From Candidatus Cacconaster stercorequi (GTDB taxonomy: Bacteria > Bacillota > Clostridia > Oscillospirales > Oscillospiraceae): a stretch of 42,397 nucleotides of DNA. The position numbers and the translations under genes were made by a program. Shown piece after piece: positions 1 to 7,458 of the stretch. The stretch is from the NCBI GenBank assembly GCA_018064925.1, contig JAGHUH010000002.1, positions 1 through 42,397 of the forward strand, read 5' to 3'. How positions within the stretch are numbered: the first letter of the stretch is position 1; each line of letters opens with the position of its first letter. The notes beneath the pieces are model-generated. The model had not been told where the DNA came from. It saw only the letters and a list, made by a program, of their open reading frames with translations, and made no database searches.

Positions 1-288
1 CTCCTAAAAGTATTCGACACACTTTTAAGATTAGCTGGTCTTTAGGCGTGGGTCAATTTCTTCCCGGCGCTATGCCTCAATTATACTCCGGCCGGGACAG
101 AGGAAAGCGTCCTCATTTATTAAACGTGATACAGGAGGGTAAAATGTTCCTGCTTTTTTTAATTTTTAAAAAATTTTTATTTTTGTTTTCTGGACCAATT
201 CTATCATGGCTGTAGTACATTTTATGGGACAGTAAACCAGAATTCTGTGAACGCGAGGCGCGGTCAATTGACACCGCCTCAAAAGGAA
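1..288. other. AT-rich stretch without a clear gene
   Basis: No ORF of ordinary size is present. The visible structure is a possible 23-codon ORF with a Shine-Dalgarno (listed separately), a GC-rich inverted repeat around 77-97 (cccgg...ccggg type), and a 24-bp near-palindrome at 256-279 centred on TCAATTGA (arms AGGCG/CGCCT plus GTCAATTGAC). The palindrome could be a transposon end or an operator, but nothing shows which. The stretch is beyond the terminator of the minus-strand locus. Confidence 0.4.
144..215 (+). CDS. possible 23-aa hydrophobic peptide
   Basis: ATG at 144 is preceded by AGGAGGG (133-139) with a short 4-nt gap. The 23 codons encode a very hydrophobic, Phe/Leu-rich peptide (MFLLFLIFKKFLFLF, then SGPILSWL) that would form one membrane helix with two central lysines. 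Small membrane peptides of this sort occur as type I toxins and as phage- or element-borne peptides, but I recognise no specific family. Poly-T/poly-A-rich DNA can give such ORFs by chance, so this rests only on the ribosome-binding site and the composition. Confidence 0.2.
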   Translation: MFLLFLIFKKFLFLFSGPILSWL

Positions 289-321
289 AAGCGTCTGCCT
301 TCGTTGTGAAAGCAGACGCTT
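289..321 (-). terminator. intrinsic terminator closing the bacteriocin/tnpV operon
   Basis: Inverted repeat with 10-bp arms AAGCGTCTGC (289-298) and GCAGACGCTT (312-321) and a 13-nt loop. On the minus strand it follows the tnpV stop by about 20 nt and is followed by TTTTCCTTTT. It marks the end of the leftward transcription unit. Confidence 0.7.
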
Positions 322-340
322 ATCTTGTTTTATTCACTTG

Positions 341-691
341 TCAGCAATACACCAGCTCAGAAAGGACAACTTCCTCTGCACGGTTGCGGATGGAGTTCAT
401 AGCGCGCACCCAGCTCATCCGATCCGACGTCTTCATTTTTTCAGTGACATTCTCTGCTGCAGCGTATTGCGCTGTCAGCAGCGCAAGCATTTTCTCTGCC
501 TGTTCACCAAGCTCCGATAGGTATTGATTCAATCTCCCTGAGAAGAGAAGCTCGTTGTAAACGGGATGATTATGTTTTTTCAGATAGTCACCGTGCAGTC
601 GTCCGTACTGGTTTACCGACACTTTCTCTTTAGTCGGTATATCCAAATCGGGCAGGTAGTAATCACCGTGTTTCGTATAAGTCAGTTCCAT
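341..691 (-). CDS. tnpV: TnpV-family transposon-encoded protein
   Basis: 116-aa protein beginning MELTYTKHGDYYLPDL and ending RNRAEEVVLSELVYC. This start/middle/end pattern (xLTYTxxGDYxxPxL, GRLHxxYLKKH, SWVRxMNxIRxRAEEVVLxELVY) is that of the TnpV family found on clostridial mobilisable transposons. The molecular function is not known. The start at 691 is chosen because GGAGG lies 7 nt upstream and the family begins at MxLTYT; the longer reading frame to 748 has no ribosome-binding site. It lies downstream of the exporter genes, so a mobile element has touched or carried this locus. The start codon lies in an inverted repeat (690-699/712-721). Confidence 0.8.
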   Translation of the reverse strand: MELTYTKHGDYYLPDLDIPTKEKVSVNQYGRLHGDYLKKHNHPVYNELLFSGRLNQYLSELGEQAEKMLALLTAQYAAAENVTEKMKTSDRMSWVRAMNSIRNRAEEVVLSELVYC

Positions 692-721
692 AATCAAACC
701 TCCGTGTTTTAGTTTGATTAT
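690..721 (-). repeat. inverted repeat around the tnpV start
   Basis: Arms ATAATCAAAC (690-699) and GTTTGATTAT (712-721) are perfect complements. In the minus-strand RNA the hairpin would put the Shine-Dalgarno GGAGG in the loop and the start codon at the foot of the stem. TATAAT (minus, 723-718) within the arm could also be a -10 box, although no good -35 is seen. Confidence 0.4.
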
Positions 722-770
722 ATTGTACTGATTAACCATACATAACACAAATGTATCAAATTACAGAGCA

Positions 771-2549
771 TTAAAACAGTTTAATTTTTTCTAACAAATA
801 GCGAATGATTGTCTTTTTCTGCGTCACGATCTTTGCCTCCAATTGCATACCGACAGAAACCGAGCCAACATTGCCATCTTTGTCCTTTAACTGCCCGCTT
901 GGGATACTGCCCTCCACAAGATAATAGCCCGAATACTCTCCGTTCTGAACCAGCGTGTCGGATGATATCTTCGTAACAACACCCTCTAAAGCGCCATACT
1001 GACTGCTCGGGAGTGCAGATAGGTTGTATCTGACCACATCACCGACCTCAATATTAGCGATATCCGAGTTCTTAACATACATATTGACGCGAAACTCGCT
1101 CTCGTTAAACGGAATAATTGTCCCAATTACCGTCCCCGCGGTTATTGTATCACCCTTTACAAATATACTGTTCACGCTTATTACACCGGATCTCTTGGCT
1201 ACAATAGAGCCTTGCGCTACTTGATCTTCAGCTTGCTTTATTTGCGTATTCAGCTCATCCAGTTGCTCTTTTAAGGTTTCTTGTTGCGTGGTGATTTCCG
1301 ATAGCTGTTTTACCGTAGTTAGAGAAACCGTAATCGGTGTGCCGCTACCATCTGTATTTGAACTGTATAGTTCACTGCTTATCTGATATTGCTGTAGCGA
1401 AGACTTCGCTGCAGTCAACTCTGTTTCTGCTCCTTGAATCGAACTGTCGATCTGCGTAAGCATCTGTAGTTTTTGCTGCTCTTTTTTATTCTCATACTGA
1501 TCTTTCATCGCTGCAAGTTGTGCATCCTTGCTCTCTGAGGACGAAATCGTTGATTGTAGGTCTGCTGCCCTACTCTCGTACTCAGCCAAAGCCTGCTGAT
1601 AGTCTGCAAGCGTTTTATTCTTATATATATCGAGAGCTGTGGTGTCCTCGGCTTGCTCATAGGCGGCGACATTGGCGCAGTATTCGTCATACAGGGTTTT
1701 ACAAGTGCTTGTGTCCCCCTTTGGAAATACGGCTTTACCGTTCTGGATGGATTTCACCAGATATCCATACTCCATCGCCATAGACTGGCACTGCTCAAGA
1801 GCCTTTTTATTGTCAGTATCGCTTGTGTCCTGTTCAATCTGCTTTTTCTGGGACTGATACTCCAAATCCAAGGCATCCAAGGTGGATACATACAACTGAT
1901 ATTGCTTATCGTACTCGGGGTAGTTCTTTGCTTGATTGCTGCCTTTTTGTACGCTGGACTTAAAGCTCTTCAGCCCTGCCAGTTGATCCTCCAGCCCCTC
2001 TATCTGTGTGCGAATTGCTCCGATTTTTGCCTCGGTTGTAGATGCGTCGAATGTAAAGTTATCTTGCGCGTCCTTTCGCGACAGCTCATAATCTCTATAT
2101 CTCGTGTAATATGCGTATTCCTTACTCTCGGCATCAGAGGAAAACGGATTAGCTCCATTCTCTACCCCTTGTCGGAACTTTTCCAGCATATTTTTTTGCC
2201 ATTCAAAGTCTTTTTTCTTATCCTTTAAGGAGTCTAATAGTATCTGGCTCTCTGCGGTATCAATGGATAGTAGGATATCGCCTTTGTGAACGACCTGACC
2301 ATCCGTGTAATTTGCGTTTGTCACTCGGCCACTCAACAAGCTTGATAATGTACTCACATCGTCATTGGGCCGCACCGTACCAACCGCCGTTGCGACGATC
2401 TCTATTTCCCCTACGCAAGCGTAGAGTATGGCTGCAACAAGTAGACCGACTATGCAATAGATAAACACGGAGATAAAAGGATTAGGTCTATGACCGTATA
2501 TCTCCTTACTATCCGACATCTCATTGATATTGATTATATCTTTTCTCAT
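771..2549 (-). CDS. HlyD-family bacteriocin export accessory protein
   Basis: 592-aa membrane-fusion/accessory subunit that should work with the adjacent C39 ABC exporter to move cleaved peptides out of the cell. A single membrane helix lies at about residues 27-49 (VFIYCIVGLLVAAILYACVG). A first lipoyl-like half follows (VGTVRPNDDVSTLSSLLSGRV, DGQVVHKGDILLSID), then a very long coiled-coil region (about 85-445) rich in Gln, Glu, Lys and Asp, then the second lipoyl half (GSIVAKRSGVISV, VKGDTITAGTVIGTIIP) and a C-terminal beta-barrel (VGDVVRYNLSALP, GVVTKISSD). The length exceeds typical HlyD (about 450) because of the extended coiled coil. Its ATG overlaps the PCAT stop (ATGA), so the two are translationally coupled. 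A bacteriocin-export role follows from the neighbours. Confidence 0.88.
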   Translation of the reverse strand: MRKDIININEMSDSKEIYGHRPNPFISVFIYCIVGLLVAAILYACVGEIEIVATAVGTVRPNDDVSTLSSLLSGRVTNANYTDGQVVHKGDILLSIDTAESQILLDSLKDKKKDFEWQKNMLEKFRQGVENGANPFSSDAESKEYAYYTRYRDYELSRKDAQDNFTFDASTTEAKIGAIRTQIEGLEDQLAGLKSFKSSVQKGSNQAKNYPEYDKQYQLYVSTLDALDLEYQSQKKQIEQDTSDTDNKKALEQCQSMAMEYGYLVKSIQNGKAVFPKGDTSTCKTLYDEYCANVAAYEQAEDTTALDIYKNKTLADYQQALAEYESRAADLQSTISSSESKDAQLAAMKDQYENKKEQQKLQMLTQIDSSIQGAETELTAAKSSLQQYQISSELYSSNTDGSGTPITVSLTTVKQLSEITTQQETLKEQLDELNTQIKQAEDQVAQGSIVAKRSGVISVNSIFVKGDTITAGTVIGTIIPFNESEFRVNMYVKNSDIANIEVGDVVRYNLSALPSSQYGALEGVVTKISSDTLVQNGEYSGYYLVEGSIPSGQLKDKDGNVGSVSVGMQLEAKIVTQKKTIIRYLLEKIKLF

Positions 2550-4708
2550 CGCTGATCCCCCGTTTGAGCTTGATACAAACCGCGGTAATAGCCATCATCT
2601 TTTGACATCAATTCATCGTGCGAGCCATTTTCAATGATTCGGCCCTTTTCCATCACAAAAATCCTGTCACAACGTCGAATCGTACTTAAACGATGCGCGA
2701 TAATAATGGTTGTCATACCCTCGCTATAGGAATCCAGTGTTTCCTGAATAGCTTTTTCTGTAACGGCATCCAGATTACTGGTAGCCTCGTCCAGAATGAG
2801 AATGTCCGGTTTTTTCATCATCGCCCTGGCAATGGCAATTCTTTGCCGTTGGCCGCCGGACAGATTGCTGCCGTTTTCGTCCAGATGCGTTTCATAGCGC
2901 AATGGAAGAGTATTGACGAATTCGTGGATCTGTGCCATTTTTGCACATCGAATTACATCCTCCATGTCCGGGTGATCCAATCCGAATGTCAGATTATCCA
3001 TGATGGTTCCGCTGAACAGGAATGTCTCCTGTGGTATGTATGCGATTTTATCGCGCAGCGTCTCTAACTGAATATCCGGCAACGCATAATCCGCAACAGT
3101 AATCGTTCCGCTTTCATACTGATACAGGTTCAGAAGCAACTTTGCTATCGTTGTCTTACCTGCTCCGCTTTCGCCTACAATAGCAATGTTTTCACCCTGC
3201 TTGATATCCATAGAAAAGTGTTCCAGCGCCAACTGTCGGGTGCCATACCGGAATGAGATATCTTGGATGGAAATGTCGCCTTTCAAAGACGTGGGCGCGA
3301 CCTTATGTTGCTGAGCTTCGGTTTTTTCAATTTCCAGATCTAAAATTTCTCCCAAACGGTCTGATGCAACCATAGCTGTCTGCATGGTCGGCTGCAAGTT
3401 GATAAGATTTTTGATTGGGTCAAGGAAGTATACAAGAAGCGCATTGAATGACACCAAGCTACCGATAGTCATATCTCCTGTAAGTACGCTATGTGCGCCT
3501 ACCCAAAGGATAATCACGCCGCCAACGGCTTCCACAAATGCTTTTAAGCCTTCCTGCGCATTACCGATGCAGGATAGCTTAAAGATGCTCTTGAGCAAGC
3601 GCACAAACTTGAATTCCGTCTCTGTCTGTACTGTACGCTCTCCGTTAAACGCCTTTACTGTCTGGATACCGTTCAACGACTCTACCAGATAGGATGTCAG
3701 TTGCGAGTTGTCCTCCATCTGCTTCTGGTTGGCCTTTTTATAGGGCTTATTGAACACCAGCACAAGAACGCCGTACAGCACCACCATAACAAATGCGATG
3801 GCAAACAGTACCTTGTTTTTGAAGAACAGAATCAAACCTCCGGCAATCGCCATCAGCGTGTCGATCATCACAGTCAGCGTGGCATTGGAAATGGCATCGC
3901 GGATAGAAGATGCATCTTGAAAACGCGAGATGATCTCACCTACCTTGCGGGTACCAAAGAAGTTCATCGGCAGTTTCAGTACATGGTCATAATAGCCTAA
4001 CAGCAGGGCAATATCCAGCTTTTGACTAAGATACACTAAGAGCTGTGAGCGAAGGACGGAGAGCAATACCGAGAATAGCTTCAGCAAAATTACGCCGATT
4101 GACAGAATAGTCAGCGTTTTTTCTATACCCGCTGGTAAAATATCATCAATGATGAACTGGAAGTAAAAAGCGCCTAAGATGCCCAGAATTGTAATGACCA
4201 TTGATGCTACAAATATATCGATAACAAGGCGTTTCTGTGGCAATAGTAAACCCCAAAAACGCTCAAAGATATTTTTCGTCTCTTTATCTTTTTGGAAGGC
4301 CTGCGCCGGAACCATCAGAATCAGGAAGCCTGTCCACGTTTTGAAGAATTCCTCCGGTGTCTTTTTTACAAGTCCCTTGCCCGGATCGGCAATAATTACT
4401 TCTTTTTTTGTGATTCTATGTATCACGACATAGTGGAGCAGTGTCCCGTCCACGACCACATGGGCAATGGCGGGCAGCGGGAAATCCGAAAAGAATGCGT
4501 TCTGATCTCCCTTTACGGCCTTTGCCGTAAAACCAAGCTGCTCGGCAGCTTTTACCACGCCGTAAGCGTTGGTGCCTTGCTTGTCCGTTCCTGCCACCTC
4601 GCGGATTTTAGTAATGGACGTAGATAGTCCGTACTGTTTTGAGATGGTAGCCAAGCACGCAGCACCGCAGTCCGTAATATCATGTTGTTTTATACAGTAA
4701 TATTTCAT
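2546..4708 (-). CDS. peptidase-containing ABC transporter (C39, PCAT) for double-glycine peptides
   Basis: 720-aa bacteriocin-type exporter with three domains in order. First is an N-terminal C39 cysteine peptidase (1-130) with catalytic Cys14 (QHDITDCGAACL), His92 (LHYVVI) and Asp108 (ADPGKG). Next is a six-helix ABC membrane domain (about 160-440). Last is a nucleotide-binding domain with Walker A GESGAGKTT, signature LSGGQRQR, Walker B ILILDEATSNLD and switch His in AHRLST. C39 peptidases cut after the GG of leaders such as those encoded at 5.8-9.9 kb, and the ABC part exports the core. All catalytic residues are present, so it should be active. It is the only intact exporter in the window, so it probably serves all four precursors. 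Its ATG overlaps the stop of a CPBP gene fossil, and its stop overlaps the HlyD start. Confidence 0.95.
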   Translation of the reverse strand: MKYYCIKQHDITDCGAACLATISKQYGLSTSITKIREVAGTDKQGTNAYGVVKAAEQLGFTAKAVKGDQNAFFSDFPLPAIAHVVVDGTLLHYVVIHRITKKEVIIADPGKGLVKKTPEEFFKTWTGFLILMVPAQAFQKDKETKNIFERFWGLLLPQKRLVIDIFVASMVITILGILGAFYFQFIIDDILPAGIEKTLTILSIGVILLKLFSVLLSVLRSQLLVYLSQKLDIALLLGYYDHVLKLPMNFFGTRKVGEIISRFQDASSIRDAISNATLTVMIDTLMAIAGGLILFFKNKVLFAIAFVMVVLYGVLVLVFNKPYKKANQKQMEDNSQLTSYLVESLNGIQTVKAFNGERTVQTETEFKFVRLLKSIFKLSCIGNAQEGLKAFVEAVGGVIILWVGAHSVLTGDMTIGSLVSFNALLVYFLDPIKNLINLQPTMQTAMVASDRLGEILDLEIEKTEAQQHKVAPTSLKGDISIQDISFRYGTRQLALEHFSMDIKQGENIAIVGESGAGKTTIAKLLLNLYQYESGTITVADYALPDIQLETLRDKIAYIPQETFLFSGTIMDNLTFGLDHPDMEDVIRCAKMAQIHEFVNTLPLRYETHLDENGSNLSGGQRQRIAIARAMMKKPDILILDEATSNLDAVTEKAIQETLDSYSEGMTTIIIAHRLSTIRRCDRIFVMEKGRIIENGSHDELMSKDDGYYRGLYQAQTGDQR

Positions 4709-4764
4709 AATAATTGTTTCAATACCAATTGAGCGCCGACGACAATAGCGTTGTTTGCCGCATG
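4705..4764 (-). pseudogene. 3' fossil of a CPBP protease gene
   Basis: The minus strand reads HAANNAIVVGAQLVLKQLL-stop. This matches the end of the intact CPBP protein at 8912-9568 (HAVNNALVVGAQFLLMRGN), including the HxxxN motif. Nothing upstream continues as CPBP coding; the sequence passes into a peptide-core fossil. The stop codon overlaps the PCAT start (ATGA), exactly as the intact CPBP gene at 6791 overlaps the PCAT fossil. It is the remnant of a module deleted next to the exporter. Confidence 0.7.
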
Positions 4765-4765
4765 A

Positions 4766-4826
4766 GGCAATTTTCCCATAAAGCTGTATTTCTACAAGGG
4801 ATCATTGGGTTTCACACCCCATTCGG
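4766..4826 (-). pseudogene. fossil of a bacteriocin precursor core
   Basis: On the minus strand EWGVKPNDP, then after a one-base shift PCRNTALWEN, closely matches the C-terminal part of the precursor at 9650-9868 (NWGVQPNDPCRNTALWKIYC). A single extra T before TGT puts a stop (TTG TAG) in the frame. No leader is left. It sits between the 28-codon ORF and the CPBP tail, so deletion joined the end of a peptide gene to the end of a CPBP gene. Confidence 0.65.
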
Positions 4827-4838
4827 CACCTTCTTTCA

Positions 4839-4925
4839 TCAAAATATGCCAAAATGCATCAAAATATCAGCTGTTATTATGCCCAAAATAAAAGCAATAA
4901 CAAACCTTAACACTTTCTTTTTCAT
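4839..4925 (-). CDS. 28-aa membrane peptide, unknown function
   Basis: The ORF encodes MKKKVLRFVIAFILG plus ITADILMHFGIF: three lysines, then one hydrophobic helix. It has a good ribosome-binding site (GGAG, 7 nt before ATG). The 16 nt GGAGAATTCTTATGAA spanning its start are identical to those of the 14-codon gene at 10895-10939, which argues that the initiation region is real and shared. It is followed at once by the peptide fossil in another frame, so it may be the truncated beginning of a larger gene. No family is recognised. Confidence 0.4.
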   Translation of the reverse strand: MKKKVLRFVIAFILGIITADILMHFGIF

Positions 4926-5003
4926 AAGAATTCTCCAATACAACATTTTGTGTGCAGGTAACCCAATACATCGAAAGCAGCACATTTGTTTTTTATTTGA
5001 CAA

Positions 5004-5672
5004 TTACGGACATATCACGGTCAGTAAGATTGAAATTCCATTGTTTATCATGTGTAGAAGAATTGAGCAACAAATATTTTGACTTTTCTCATATATTCGG
5101 CAGGCAAACAGGCCAAAGATAATGGGTGGAATAATCAATATCATTCCACTTACGTTGCCGCTAAAGATAGCACTCCAAATATGATTTAATCCAAAAAGAA
5201 ATGCAGTAATGATATAGGCAAGTTTCCGATGGTGCGGATAGATCGCATTAAACATACCAAAGCGCATAGAAAGCTCCTCGGTAATCGGAGCAAAAAATGC
5301 GCCTACAAAAAGATAGCATATACGCCCCCATAGTGATGGAAATACTATTTCCGTCTCCTGTACATTTACAAAAAGGCTACAAATCACGCTTGCGGCAAAG
5401 TTGAAAAATAAAGCCATGAAAAGTAAATTTTCTACCATTTTCAAAATGCTTTTCAAGTCTTTGAAAAACATTTGTACGCTGTCCAAGAAGTCGCCCCCCC
5501 AAAACAGGAGCGTTATGGCAAGGGTAATGCTTTGCAAGATAGTCCATATGGTACTATCGTTAATACGAGGTGCTATTGCAGTAAGAATGCCATAGCCGAA
5601 TAACAGGTTAAGTGTGATTAGCAAATATAGAATAACCGCTTTTATTTTTTCCCGCTTTGAAAAAGCTCGCAT
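5004..5672 (-). CDS. CPBP-family intramembrane metallo/glutamic protease, likely immunity protein (module 4)
   Basis: 222-aa polytopic membrane protein with the three CPBP (Abi) motifs: EExxxR (EELSMR), FxxxH (FGLNH) and HxxxN (HMINN), on successive C-terminal helices. Members next to bacteriocin genes (PlnI, SkkI) give self-immunity, and that is the inferred role here. The start at 5672 (MRAFSKREK) is chosen because GGAAGG lies 8-9 nt upstream and it places the first helix near the N-terminus, as in the other three copies. The alternative ATG at 5726 lies in the loop of the upstream hairpin. It follows the precursor at 5802-5978. Confidence 0.85.
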   Translation of the reverse strand: MRAFSKREKIKAVILYLLITLNLLFGYGILTAIAPRINDSTIWTILQSITLAITLLFWGGDFLDSVQMFFKDLKSILKMVENLLFMALFFNFAASVICSLFVNVQETEIVFPSLWGRICYLFVGAFFAPITEELSMRFGMFNAIYPHHRKLAYIITAFLFGLNHIWSAIFSGNVSGMILIIPPIIFGLFACRIYEKSQNICCSILLHMINNGISILLTVICP

Positions 5673-5703
5673 ACTACGCACCTTCCATCTGTGTAGATAA
5701 TCT

Positions 5704-5745
5704 TTCAACAGGATGGTACCAGACATAGAGCACCATCCTGTTGAA
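5704..5745 (-). repeat. hairpin between precursor and CPBP gene (module 4)
   Basis: Perfect 14-bp arms TTCAACAGGATGGT (5704-5717) and ACCATCCTGTTGAA (5732-5745) with a 14-nt loop. There is no T-run after it on the minus strand, so it is not a standard terminator. It occupies the same place as the hairpins of the other three modules. Confidence 0.75.
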
Positions 5746-5801
5746 GAAAAAGCTTTGAATAAAGAGATCCGTCTCCTATCGCTAAATCAGGAGGATACTA
5801 A

Positions 5802-5978
5802 TTACCACTTGCTTACAATGCCGTAAATCTTTTTTGCGATATTCCAAATATTTTTGTAGTCATCTGCAGTCATCTTCGGGTTTGGCTTGTTACAAAGAAA
5901 TGTATAACCACCGTCGACTTCCATCATCTCGTTGGCACTCATTGCCTCGAAAGAACCCATATTCAGTTTCTTTTCCAT
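5802..5978 (-). CDS. double-glycine bacteriocin-like precursor (module 4)
   Basis: 58 aa. The leader MEKKLNMGSFEAMSANEMM-EVDGG (24 residues) has the hydrophobic spacing and terminal GG of peptides cut by C39 exporters. The predicted mature part is 34 residues, from YTFLCNKPNPK to IYGIVSKW, with a single Cys. The start is supported by AAAGGAG 7 nt upstream. The gene has its own dyad-containing promoter region (6002-6054) and is followed by a hairpin and a CPBP gene. One Cys rules out an internal disulfide; it could be a pore-forming peptide or a pheromone. Leader identity with the other precursors makes the class assignment strong; the activity is unknown. Confidence 0.85.
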   Translation of the reverse strand: MEKKLNMGSFEAMSANEMMEVDGGYTFLCNKPNPKMTADDYKNIWNIAKKIYGIVSKW

Positions 5979-6001
5979 AGTTTTTCTCCTTTGTTAAAAT
6001 A

Positions 6002-6054
6002 TTTATATCCTCTGCAATCTTTCGAGAGCTCCCAAAAGATAGCAATTGATATCC
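6002..6054 (-). promoter_or_regulatory. promoter with long dyad upstream of module 4 precursor
   Basis: On the minus strand a GATATCAATTGC half-site (right end 6054), an inner quasi-palindrome CTTTTGGGAGCTCTCGAAAG, and an inverted half-site AAAGATTGCA..GGATATAAA are followed by the gene's ribosome-binding site. TATAAA (minus, 6007-6002) is the likely -10. The same layout precedes the precursors at 7762 and 9868 and suggests a dimeric regulator site overlapping the promoter. Confidence 0.5.
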
Positions 6055-6057
6055 TGC

Positions 6058-6288
6058 TCAAATTCTAATCATACAGCATGTATTTATATATGACACTCCA
6101 TATTCATTGATCTCCTTTACATGATTATATAAAAAAATGACACTCCTATACGTTGCCTGCATTTGTAATTTTTCGTTGGAAATTGTTGCTTTTCGGATGT
6201 GGTCAGCAATTCTATTACCCCCATCAGATACAAAGAGGGCTCCGCACAAAGCAGATAAGATATATCCTATTGAAATCGACCATCGCAT
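6058..6288 (-). CDS. doubtful 76-aa ORF, possibly mosaic
   Basis: The first half (MRWSISIGYILSALCG, then ALFVSDGG) looks like a membrane helix, but there is no ribosome-binding site before the ATG at 6288. The part around 6169-6195 is an exact 27-bp copy of the promoter-side repeats of the response regulator gene (9997-10023), read backwards. The second half is therefore probably non-coding DNA brought in by recombination. It is in the same frame as the 92-aa ORF upstream, after that ORF's TAA. Confidence 0.2.
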   Translation of the reverse strand: MRWSISIGYILSALCGALFVSDGGNRIADHIRKATISNEKLQMQATYRSVIFLYNHVKEINEYGVSYINTCCMIRI

Positions 6289-6333
6289 CAAAAGATAGTC
6301 TTTAAAGAGGAAAAGGTCAACCGCGTTAGTGCA

Positions 6334-6612
6334 TTAAAACTTCAAGTCTCCAATCAGCCAGCGATAAAAAGGTATGGCAACCGAATATGAACAAATCCCA
6401 CCAATGACAATCGCGCCACCAGCAGTATCCCATTTCCACACGGAAAGCATCAAAATGAGAAAATAAGCTAGGCAAGCACATACCATAAATAAGACTTGTT
6501 TCATCGGTAACTTTGACAAATTAAATTTCTTACGGGAAAAGCCGACACAAATAAGAATGCTTGATCCTATCAACAGAATAATCGTGACTGTTTTGGCTAA
6601 AATATCTCCCAT
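6334..6612 (-). CDS. 92-aa three-helix membrane protein, unknown
   Basis: Starts at ATG 6612 with GGAGGG 6 nt upstream. Three hydrophobic segments lie at about residues 5-23 (LAKTVTIILLIGSSILICVG), 38-58 (VLFMVCACLAYFLILMLSVW) and 63-82 (GGAIVIGGICSYSVAIPFY), with a basic loop (RKKFNLSK) after the first. The small size, membrane nature and position inside a bacteriocin locus fit an immunity protein, but no family motif is visible and the role is inferred from position only. It follows the PCAT fossil by 17 nt. Confidence 0.6.
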   Translation of the reverse strand: MGDILAKTVTIILLIGSSILICVGFSRKKFNLSKLPMKQVLFMVCACLAYFLILMLSVWKWDTAGGAIVIGGICSYSVAIPFYRWLIGDLKF

Positions 6613-6629
6613 GAAAAGCCCTCCTTACT

Positions 6630-6794
6630 TCAGGCAACTCCTACATATGACGCAAGTGTTCCAACGGCAAATAAAACGGCGGCTGTTCCTCCACTATCGA
6701 CCAATCCACATGCACCACATTGCTTGGAAATAGCAGCCAGTCATGCCGCCCCGCAGTCGGTAATATCATGTTGTTTAATACAAGTATATTTCAT
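6630..6794 (-). pseudogene. PCAT 5' fossil with in-frame UGA, joined to a hydrophobic tail
   Basis: The first codons read MKYTCIKQHDITDCGAA, then UGA, then LAAISKQ, nearly the same as residues 1-25 of the intact exporter (MKYYCIKQHDITDCGAA-C-LATISKQ); UGA stands where Cys18 is. After that the similarity stops and the frame continues as CGACGLVDSGGTAAVLF plus AVGTLASYVGVA before TGA. The ATG overlaps the stop of the CPBP gene at 6791 (ATGA), the arrangement also seen ahead of the intact exporter. It is best read as a duplicated exporter gene collapsed by deletion; the tail has a GG followed by a hydrophobic stretch and may come from another peptide gene. Confidence 0.65.
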
Positions 6795-7426
6795 AATACA
6801 GTTGCCAAAAAATTATTAATCATATGGGCAAAAATCATCATAGAAAGATTATCCGTCCTTTTGTAAGCCCAGCAAATAAAAATAGATGGAACAATATATA
6901 CCAAAATATCTAATGCAAATCCACTATGGAAAAATGAAAATATCAAACCTGTAATATAAATGCTAAGCCATTGTCCGTGTTTTCCCATGGTCTTTTCCAA
7001 CCATCGCTGAAGTATATATCGAAAAACAATTTCTTCAACAACTGGTCCAGCAAAAACAGGCAGAAAGATGTGTGGCACTATCTGCATATTTAATATGCTT
7101 TCCTCATTTAAAGATGAAATGCTCGGCCAAAAACAATGAAAAGCAAAAGAAGAAAGAACATTTAATGCTAATATAATCACCGCAATAATTATGGACTTTA
7201 AACAAAAGTGAAAAAAATCTTTTTCTTTATAATAATCATCTACTATCACACGATAGTATAAGCTGATGGCAATCACAAAGAGGATTGTATAGTATATCAG
7301 CGTAACATAATCATCTTCAGCCTTTGGAATAAGTCGTCCCACTATAACAGTATTAAGCAGAATTGCTAATGGCATAGCAGAAAGGCAAGAAAAAATCATT
7401 AGTGCATTCTTCGACTTATAGCTCAA
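6791..7426 (-). CDS. CPBP-family intramembrane protease, likely immunity protein (module 3)
   Basis: 211-aa polytopic protein with EExxxR (EEIVFR), FxxxH (FSFFH) and HxxxN (HMINN). The start is a TTG at 7426 with GGAGG 7 nt before it; no upstream ATG competes. It lies downstream of the 71-aa precursor and the 18-bp hairpin. Its stop overlaps the ATG of the PCAT fossil. CPBP proteins are multi-pass membrane proteases; beside bacteriocin genes they give the producer immunity, which is the inferred role. The Lys/Tyr/Phe-rich, AT-biased codons match the other modules and differ from the purine genes. Confidence 0.87.
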   Translation of the reverse strand: MSYKSKNALMIFSCLSAMPLAILLNTVIVGRLIPKAEDDYVTLIYYTILFVIAISLYYRVIVDDYYKEKDFFHFCLKSIIIAVIILALNVLSSFAFHCFWPSISSLNEESILNMQIVPHIFLPVFAGPVVEEIVFRYILQRWLEKTMGKHGQWLSIYITGLIFSFFHSGFALDILVYIVPSIFICWAYKRTDNLSMMIFAHMINNFLATVL

Positions 7427-7458
7427 TTTATCACCTCCTACACTATTATTGTATTTAT

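Noticed and set aside
6085-6115. Seven-codon ORF MNMECHI with a good AAAGGAG on the minus strand
   Set aside because: Too short to support as a gene and located in the recombination-scarred stretch; possibly the start of a deleted gene.
6630-6794. UGA in place of a Cys codon as a possible selenocysteine
   Set aside because: The position is not the catalytic Cys, the reading frame loses similarity a few codons later, and the gene is too short to be an exporter; a pseudogene explains it better.
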